NCBI GenBank assembly: GCA_033557685.1
Contig: JAWQRN010000053.1
Location: 1-44,987 of the forward strand
Source: Sperchopsis tessellata
Lineage: Eukaryota > Arthropoda > Insecta > Coleoptera > Hydrophilidae
Reading direction: 5' to 3'
DNA length: 44,987 nt
Part shown: positions 12,301 to 21,300 of the stretch, in pieces
How positions within the stretch are numbered: position 1 is the first letter of the stretch
How the letters are laid out: each line of letters starts with the position of its first letter
Translations under genes and position numbers: made by a program
The notes under the pieces: generated by a model
Database searches by the model: none
What the model saw: the letters and a program-made list of their open reading frames with translations, nothing else
Told to the model about the DNA's origin: nothing

Positions 12301-15300
12301 CGATCATTCGACATCGGTTCAGAACAGATGTTCCAGTATACTGTCACGTTCAGGGTTACTCAGATCGCATAACACTTTAATTAATTGTATCGCGAGTTTA
12401 CTCTTTTTATTGATTCACTGTTATTTTAACAAATTTTAGCGAATAGGCCATAAGTTGGAAAAAACACGGTAGTAATTTCACTAACAAGACAAGGATATAC
12501 AATTCAGAGTACCGACGGAACTAGGGTAGGCCGTGCATAAATATTACAGAAAATACCGGTCCGCTGTAAAAAAAAACGTTTCAGAAACGCTGTTGTAAGC
12601 AAGGTTCTAGATAGCTCACAAAATCGCATTGTAAACTTGCTGGCCATAGCTTAGATGATATAGCACTGCTGCAAAAGTCTCACAGCTATGAAAAAAAAAA
12701 CTGCTAACTGATCTACAGTGCATTACTTTTAGTAAACGAATTCCAAACATTTTAAACATTTTAAATATAGTCTATAAAAGCAAAAATGTTGACTAACCTG
12801 TAGTTGTTCCAGGCATACTTGATGTTGAAATAGCCGATGAAGGCGTAAACAAAATATGTTTTCCCGTGGAAGTCTGGACAAGCTGAGCAAATCCAGCTGG
12901 AACAGTAATTTTATCAGAGGTGTTCGTAGCATTCGGCAAATTGAGTGTAGCACCAATTTGCTGAGGTGTGTTCAAAGCCCCTTTCACTTGGACCAGCTGT
13001 AATTGTGAAAGTTTGATCTTGTTTGCTTGCACAGCATTATCTTCCTTCACAGCGCTCACTTCGGGTTTCACATCCTTCTCCACAAGTGGTCGATGAACCC
13101 TCATCATCAGTTTAGCTGGCGGACACTCCGGAATTATGGTTTCTGGAGATTCACATATTTCTTCGATTAGTTTCCTCGGAGTACGATATTGGCACATTCT
13201 GTAACATTGATACGCGCTGAGGTGGAATTCCATTTGCAATAAGTTCAAATTAAGGGAATCGAAGTCAATGTTCTGAAAAAAAAATATATAAGAATTAAAA
13301 ACTGTTTAAAATTCTTATTTGAAATAAATATTTTTATTCATGATTAAATGTACGCAAGGTTCTAGATAGCTCACAAGAAAGTCAATGAGAGCTTGCTGGC
13401 CATTGCAAAAATATTTTGGCACTGCTGCAAAAGTTGTACAACTATTTAATAAAGATTGTTAACTGATCGGCAGTGCACTCAATCATTCACTATAAACCTT
13501 CATATTTAAATGGCCGGTTTGAAGGAAGTGAGATAGAACTTTGTAAGTTGGAACCAGACTTCTAAATAAACAGCTGTTAACACTAGTGGTTATTACTCAA
13601 ACACAAACTATCTCATCATTAAAAGATTCAGCATAAACTGACAACACACCAATAAGGAAATGGAAATAAAAAAACTTCACCGACAGACCCAAGGTATAGT
13701 AAGAAGTTTGTTTGCCCGATCTTCAAGTCCACTGATGTAAGTTGTGCTAACAATTATAGACATATGGATATTATTTTCAAATTTTTCTAAGATTTTTAAT
13801 TCTAACCTTTGTAGGCTTATCAACTTTTTAGATCTCGCTCAACCATTTGCAATTTGTCCAACACCTGCCAGTGTCTCAGGGGCATTGGATAAACAGGTTG
13901 ACGTTCTGTACTTGGACTTTTCCAAGGCCTTCGACCACCTAAACCATTCTGTGCTGCTTAACAAATTGAAAACTTTTAACTTCTCAGACCTTGATTGCAC
14001 TTATATCGTATTATTTCGGCTCTAGATATCTGTTTGTGAATCATTTGGGTCAGTCTTATCTACAGTATCCTGTCCCGCTGGCTGTCCTTCAGGGATCCAA
14101 TCTTGGTCCCTTAATGTTTCTTCTTCTTTTTATGAATGACCTTCCTCTGACCTGCCGACTGTCCAGTAAGGTACTAACTTTTAGTCACAGTCATTTATTA
14201 AATGCTTAAAGAACTCACAAAGTATAGCACATGTCAAAATTACAAACAAAGATATCAATACATTTTACATATAATTAACAAAAGATAAAATTAAATTATT
14301 TACAGTAAACATGCATTTGTCAGGAGGTAGCCTATCCTCCTAATTACTGATGTTTACTCTCTCCATGGCTATTCCGGCACAATAGTTCACTATTTATATC
14401 TTAGATGTGTTCAACTGTAACTCGTTGGTCCTGAACCAATTTTGAAGGTATTTATTGCAAGTGTGGTATCATCTGCATATATGGATGGTGCAGGGATCTG
14501 CATGTATATCAGTAACATATATGATAAATAAAAAGGATCGAAGGATGGATCTCTGTGGAACTCTAAATTTTATTCCAGGCCAATTAAAGCATACCATCAC
14601 TCATCCTCCCCTGTAATCACTCTGTTTTCTACCAGTTTAGTAATCTCTTATCAAGTCCAGTGAGTTTCTGTGTATGCCATATCTCTACATCTATTCTAAA
14701 ATAATTCTATAATCAACACAATCGAACGCTGTAGATGGACCCACGCTGGCAATTTTTTTGAGGTTCGACTGAGATGAGCACGGAACTCTCTTGGATTGCC
14801 CAGTAACTGGGAGATTCTAAGATCTATGCCGTATTATTGTGATATATAATGTGACATTTTCCCTCCTCTTAAATGTTTGTGTTAGAAAGTGTAAGATTAA
14901 ATAAATAAATGAGGCAGATGTATAAATACCTAGACCATACCTACAAACATCGATAATATATAGCACCAACAAGACAACATTCTTGTCAATAATTTTGACT
15001 ATCGTGATGTAAAAATATGGCACGCATTTGTCTGATCTTACTCTCAAACATCTGAGCTCTAAGGATTCAGATCAGTGTTTAGTTAAAGTTGCAATGAAGG
15101 TTATAATATATACAACAAGATTCTTGGCGATGCTCAATATATATTTTAACAAAGACTAAAAGTAAAATAAAAGATGACTATAACTTTTGGACAACACCAG
15201 ATATCCATGGAAACACTAAGAAGGAATTTAAGAGTCTGTGGAAGTAGAATCTGATAACTATAAAAGATATGCATTTATTCTTAAATCCATTGTAAAACTT

Positions 15301-18300
15301 GCAAAGTAAAGATATAATGATGACTACATACAGAGGGCTAGCAACAAGTCTAAAGTAACTTTGACCTCACAATGATTGAGTTACCTATGGAAAGGATGGG
15401 ATAATTTGACTTTCGCATGGTCACCTGTAATAAAAGGAGTACTGCTTCGATCCATTATTGGACCATACTTGCTCATCATTTTAAACTTCACATGATCACA
15501 TATTCTCTTCTTGGGCAGCTATTCAGATTTAGACAGGTTTTTTGAACTGCAGTAGAGAAGTGTGTAAGTAAAATGTTCAGCTTACCTCATACAGGGAAGC
15601 ACAGCAAATGGTATATTTATGGTAAAAAAAGTTATCACATAAAATTATTATCATTAACTTATACAACTATAAAAAAATAACAAAAATGTCTTACCTTCCA
15701 AACATCATATTCTAGAGTCGAGTAAACGATAGACGGAATATGTTCCAAAATTCCTTCGCAATGGAATGGAGATATCGTCGGCCTTACTTCAAAGAGGTTG
15801 GGATGGTTACAGACCTTCCTGAGCTGCATCAGTACGTTTATTACGCTGAGCAAATTTCCACTTGCCAAAGTTTCTCTCGTTCTGAAAACATATAAGATAT
15901 AAAATAACAAATATCCTCTCTTTCAAACTTTAGTGGACTTACTTAGCTCTCGACATATAGTCATCATACAAAAACCTCTGCCTTTTTGACAATCGGCACA
16001 TAACTACATGCTCGTACTTCTTTGGCATCTGTTTTTCTACCTCGCACTTTAACCTTCGGAGTAAAAACGGCCTTAATACCTACAAAAAAAAAAACAAAAA
16101 CATGAAACTTCTCTTGAAATGAAGAGAAATGAATGTAGAAAATCCAAAAAATTGTTTACCTTATGTAATCTTTTGATAATACTCTCGTTGTACTCTGAAT
16201 TTCCCTCAATCATCCCAGTGACTGGATTTGAAAACCACTCCTTAAACTCTCGATGGGATTGGAACACGTTAGGCATTAAAAAATGCATCAAAGACCACAG
16301 TTCCATAAGATTATTTTGTAAAGGAGTTCCTGTCAAAAGCAAACGTCTAAAAAATAAAACATATTTTGAGATGTTCATAAATATAAACAAAACGAACTTA
16401 CTGTTGGGTTTGGAAGTTCAAGAGCAGCTGCCACCTTTGTGACTTGAAGTTCTTTATGTTTTGGGCCTCATCCAAAATGAGGTACTTCCACTTCTTCCTT
16501 CGAAAACTCTGGTGATCTTGAATGACTAGCTTGTAAGATGTTATACATATGTGAAATGCATTTGGTTTCGTCCAACCTGTTCTTTTGGTTTTTCGCTCTT
16601 TTTGGGTACCATAGTAGGTTAGGATTTTGAAACCTGGGCACCATTTCTTGCACTCCATTTCCCAATTTAACATAACAGAAGTGGGAACGATGACCAGATG
16701 TGGGCCCCAATTACCTATAAGAAATATACCCTGTTAAACTAATCAATTATAAGTATATTTTTCAAATTTTTTGATCAGGATTAACTTCACTGCTTAAGTT
16801 AGACCCTGATTTTGATGACTTTTTTGATATAAACTGTATCTTTAATAACAATTAAGATACCTTTTTCACAAGCCAAATGCGCCAAAAGGGCAATAGTTTG
16901 AATGGTTTTTCCCAAACCCATTTCATCGGCTAAAATTCCATTTAGTTTTCTCTCAAACATGGTCACTAACCAATCCAATCCAATATGTTGATATTCTCTA
17001 AGTGGTAACTTCAATAGGAATGGTACTGGTGTTACAACCTAAAATTTTTGTTAAAAAAATTAATAAAATAAAAACAAACAACAAAATTTAAAAATACTTA
17101 CACTAGTGGAAGACAATGTATTGCCTTTCGGCTGTATGCTCTCTGCAATTTTTGCAGCGTCATTAATAAGATCGTCGTCATTATTATCAGTCTTTGATTC
17201 TTCTCCTTCAATTTGAGATCCAGTAGATTCGTCAAGCAGAGACTTCAAGCCAATCTCTTGATCTTGGCTATCTTCATCGTTCGAAGACACATCCATCTCC
17301 GATTCAGAATGTTCGGATTCACTCTCTGATGACTCATCTTCATCTCCAGAAGACTTTGTAGTGGAGGCAGTCGATATATTGGTATCTTCATCAAGTGGTG
17401 TTGGAGATCCACCACTATATTTTTTCCTAAGCTCCTCCACACTCATTTCATTTTCGGCAGCCAAATCATTGAGCTCTTCTTTATGGTCTTGGTCACCTTC
17501 AGCTTGCTCTTGTTCTTGGATGGTATCTTCATTGTCTTCTTCGCTGCTTGTGTTTACAGTGAAATCTTCATCAACTTTGGACTTTTTCGATGGTTGTGTA
17601 GTTTTCGACGTTGAACTCTCTGGTTCTGGAGGTTCTACTGCATATTCTTCATCCTAAAAAAAAAAAAATAGTAAATTTAAGTAATGAGATATTTTTGAAG
17701 TAATGCTTGTTTTGGGAAAAAAGTACTGAATGCAAGATAGCTCATGTGAAAATCATTATGAGCTTGTTGGCCATTGCTAAAATTATATTGCACTACTGCA
17801 AAAGATATACAATTTTTTAAAAAAATTGCCGAACTGATCTACAGTGCATGAATAAATTTTGAATTTTTTTGAAAAATAATTGGATTTATAATCAGTTTCG
17901 TTTCAATAGATAAAAACTAATAGAAAAACATTTTAATCTTGTTTACATACATCATCAGAATCTCGTAGTGCTCTCTTTGATTTTGACGTTGAAGGTTCAG
18001 ATTTCTTTTTACCATCATCGTCCATATTATCCTAAAATATAATTTAAAAAACTAAATTAATATCATCAAACACCTATTAAAATAAAAACAAAAATATTAG
18101 GTTGTCCAATAATTTGGAGGCGGGTTTGTGTTTATATTTCATGTGTCACAAATTGCTTTATTATTTTTATTTCAAAGATCACCATTTACTTTTTCATTAT
18201 GTTATTATAATTATTTGCTTTGTACCCTAAAGTTAACCCTTTGCACTCGAGGCCTTTTTCGCACGGGCGAACCAGCAACTTGAGACGATTTCAGCTATAT

Positions 18301-21300
18301 TAGGGAAACTTTTTACAGGTACTTAAAAATCATTTTATACTGAAACAAGCTAAGCTGAGACTAACTAAGCTACGGTAAGAATTGGCTAAACACATCAGAA
18401 ATTAACATATCGACTTCCTAACAGCCCGGCCGCCGTAGTGGCGCCGCTCGCGCACATTAAACACCCGGGCACCGTTCGAGTGCAAAGGGTTAATAGAGCT
18501 GCAGGTTGACAAAAAAGTACATCTCCTTCTCTACAAGTTTAATTGTAGTTATAATGCTACACAAGCCGCTCATAGCATCACTGCTGCCTACGGATGAGGT
18601 TTTGTCTCAAAAAGAACAGCTCAAAAATGGTTTAATCACTTTAAAAAAGATGATTTCAGCCTAAGTGATAATCCTAGATCTGGACATATAATGAATTTTA
18701 ATGAAGAATGCTTAGAAATTCTTCTAAAAGAGGAAAACCATCAAACAACATGGGATTTAGCTAAACAACACACATGTTCCTGCAAACAGCTTAATTCTTT
18801 AGAAAAAGTCCAGAAGTTTAGTGTGTGGATCCATTGATAAGCTCAGCCAAAAGAACAAAAACCAGCGGATTATTGATGTGGCTCTTTGCTTTCCCGGCAA
18901 CACTTCGCGGTTGCTGGACCATTTCTTTCTTTAATAGTAACAGGAAATGAAAAATAAAAATCAGCAAGCAAGCCGCACATCAAACAAGATTTCTATCCTC
19001 GTAAGACAATGCTCTGTGTTTCGTGCTATCGAAGGAGTAATACATAGAGAACAATCATAGCTGAGCTCTATTGCCAACAACTTCGATGCCTAATAAAAAC
19101 AGTTCGCCAAAGGTGGCCAAATCGTTAATATGGATTGATTCGAGAGCACGACAAAGCTCGCTTGCATACTACTAACCTCACAAGAATAGTCATTGAGTAG
19201 CTAGGTTGGGAGGTGCTTCAGCATCCACCGTATTTCCTAGATTTTTCTCAGTCGAATTTTCACCGTTTCCGTTTGTTTTCAATCGATCTTCATGATATTA
19301 TAATGATAATAGTGACATGTACAATTGGCTGAACAACTCGTTCGTGTTAAAAAACAACTGTTTTATCAGTGAGGAATCAAAAAAAAAATAGTTTATTTGA
19401 AATAAAAATTGTTATATCAATAAAATATTGTAATCACAAAAACTACACTTACTTATTAGACAATATAAAACAGATCAAGGGTCAAATATTAAAAAAAAAT
19501 ATATAACCATTGCAATATTATAAGGTCATAAGATTGGGCTTTGCACTTCCTGCAATTTAAAAAAATTGCTTAATGTGGATGTTTTTATTTTGGAAAATTA
19601 AAAAATCCTCAAAAAGTGAATTTTGGAACAAGCTGAAAATCTGCAAGAAAAATGGTAACCTCTTAATTATAACGGGTGTCCTAACGGGAGGTGTCATTTT
19701 TAATTACGCACCATTTTTGCTGGGGTGATTTTTCGCAGGTGATTTTATAGTCATTATTGTGAAGCATTGATAATCTAGTTATGGAACGCTATACGAAATC
19801 TCAGTGCATAATTATTGTGAAAACCAATTGCAAAAACAGGGAAAATATTACAGGAACATTTCGGCGTATATAATGGTTCATCTAGTACCACTATTGTGAA
19901 TGTAATTTAAACATTTGAGTGTACTTGTTTCGGTATTGGATGCAAAGACACTTTGGCATAAAGTTAGTGACCAGTTCAGAAAATAAAAAATAATGTTGTT
20001 GAACAAAGTTTATTAATATTTAAACAATATTGCGACCAGTTTCGACCACACTAGGTCATTCTCAAGCTGAAAATACAATATAGGAATTAGCAACTTGCAA
20101 AACAATAAATTAAAAATGCAATCCTACCTAGTGAGGTAGTGAAGGCAACAACACAACTAACCAGTGTTACCAGACCTACCAACTGCAGATCAACGAATCC
20201 CATAATTTCACCTCCAATCCCCGATATAAAATTATTTAATTCCTTGTCGTACAGTTGGTAGGTCTGGTGAAACCAGTTAGTTGTGTTGTTGCCTTCACTG
20301 ACTCAAAAGGTAGGATTGCAGTTTTAATTCATTGTTTTGCAAGTCACTAATTGCTGTATTGTATTATTAACTTGAGAATAACATAGAGTGGTTGAAACCG
20401 GTCGCAATATTATGTATATACTAAAAAACTTTGTGGAACGACAATATTATTAATTATCAAAATCATAGTGTCCAGTTTGTTGAAAACATTGCCACAGTGA
20501 CTGTTCACAGCAATTCGGCATTTCAAGAAGCACTCTATAGCAGATTTTAATAACAGATCTTATAAAATTCCGTTGACCCAAAAATTTAAGCCATCTGCAG
20601 CATCGTGCATTTGCCAACTGGGTGTTCATGGTGAATTGTCCAAAAGTCTTTAAGTATACACTTTTTGAAGAGTAGTATAGAAAAATTTCAATAATACCTC
20701 CTATTGGGGCACCCATTGTTATCAGCTCAATTTTCAATACTTGCCTTACAAAAGAAAAAAAAAATACTATAGTTTACAGAAAATGTCAATAACCACACCG
20801 AAATTTAATCAGAAACGATAAATTTTCATGGTGATAGTCAACACAAATACTCTCCTTTCTATTAATTATGAAAAATTATTAAAAAACATTTTTCACCTTG
20901 GATTAGAAAGGACAGAATATTTTAAATATTTTTCAAATTACAAAAAACTAAACAGTTACTTACAGAATCGTCGCTCTCACTCAATCTGATTTTATCCCTG
21001 TTTTCCAAATAGTCCTTAGGAAGTTCATTTAGGAAGTCATTGAAATCCATTTCTGATTCCCTCTGAAGTGCTGCTACTTCCTCACTTTGTTCCCCTGCAC
21101 TATCTGCAGCTTCCTCCATAGCAATTGTCTCTTCGTCATCCTCACTACTTTGATTGCCAGGTTGGAATTCATCTGCAAATTTAAATAAATTTTAAGCATT
21201 TTCAAAATTGAAAAATATTAGGAAAACTCACCATCAGAATTTGCTCTACTAGCAGACCTTGAAGATGTTGCACTAGGCACTACATTATTTTCAATAGGAT

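Noticed and set aside
3511..17849. Domino intronic repeats interpreted as a SINE or MITE family
   Set aside because: No tail, terminal inverted repeats or target duplication; always sense and one per intron; conserved two-hairpin fold with H and ACA boxes and paired changes. snoRNA fits better.
3511..17849. CRISPR-like or tandem-array explanation for the regularly recurring 130-nt units
   Set aside because: Spacing is irregular (kilobases), the units are separated by exons, and the host is a eukaryotic gene.
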